A stretch of 64,000 nucleotides of DNA, taken from Arbacia lixula (lineage: Eukaryota; Echinodermata; Echinoidea; Arbacioida; Arbaciidae). The notes under the pieces were generated by a model. It ran no database searches. It saw only the letters and a list, made by a program, of their open reading frames with translations, and was not told the DNA's origin. The position numbers were made by a program, and so were the translations under genes. Below are positions 63,985 to 64,000 of the stretch, piece by piece; the stretch's first letter is position 1; every line of letters starts with the position of its first letter. The DNA lies in NCBI GenBank assembly GCA_963669155.1, contig OZ022581.1, forward strand, positions 23,851,003-23,915,002, written 5' to 3'.

Positions 63985-64000
63985 GTAAGTCTATATCGAG

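Overview
The window is animal nuclear DNA: large spliced genes with GT-AG introns, AT-rich introns, long microsatellites and many fold-back (MITE-like) repeats. The proteins look like deuterostome orthologues, and the repeats (inverted elements beginning near 'gggatagttcaccctgaaat' or 'gtgtttcaccaagctgttcg', and arrays ending in a GGAC run) suggest an echinoderm, most likely a sea urchin. That species call is inference.

Layout. (1) 1273-27511, minus strand: exocyst subunit EXOC2/Sec5, complete in 27 coding exons (953 aa, all junction phases agree), plus a probable non-coding first exon at 28601-28840. (2) About 28840-29244: a compact divergent promoter with an ETS-type motif. (3) 29245-37449, plus strand: IMPACT (RWD + UPF0029 protein, GCN2 regulator), 11 exons, 309 aa. 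(4) 41090-50645, minus strand: NUDCD1 (CS-domain Hsp90 co-chaperone-like protein), 9 exons, 607 aa. (5) 56509-59366, minus strand: a coactosin-like actin-binding (ADF-H) gene with exon 1 and two 3' exons, but no recognisable middle exon. (6) 59288-63984: a rearranged region with a dead copy of coactosin exon 1 (61955, minus) and an intact second copy (63905, plus) running off the window. A palindrome of about 1 kb lies between them. The genes are housekeeping-type (secretion, translation control, chaperoning, actin) and do not form a pathway.

Most unusual signals. In two neighbouring genes, a tandem array has grown across an exon-intron boundary. In IMPACT, six decoy copies of the exon-7 acceptor plus exon start lie upstream of the true one. 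In EXOC2, three copies of the exon-17 tail plus donor lie downstream of the true one. The coactosin-like cluster is the other notable region: three exon-1 copies with nearly identical promoters, almost all codon differences replacing amino acids, and a missing middle exon whose absence would put a stop at the splice junction. Elsewhere there are nested fold-back elements, LINE and SINE fragments, and an intronic array carrying repeated TGACCTTTGACC motifs (DR1-like nuclear-receptor sites).

All calls come from reading the sequence and recalling protein families; no database search was run.
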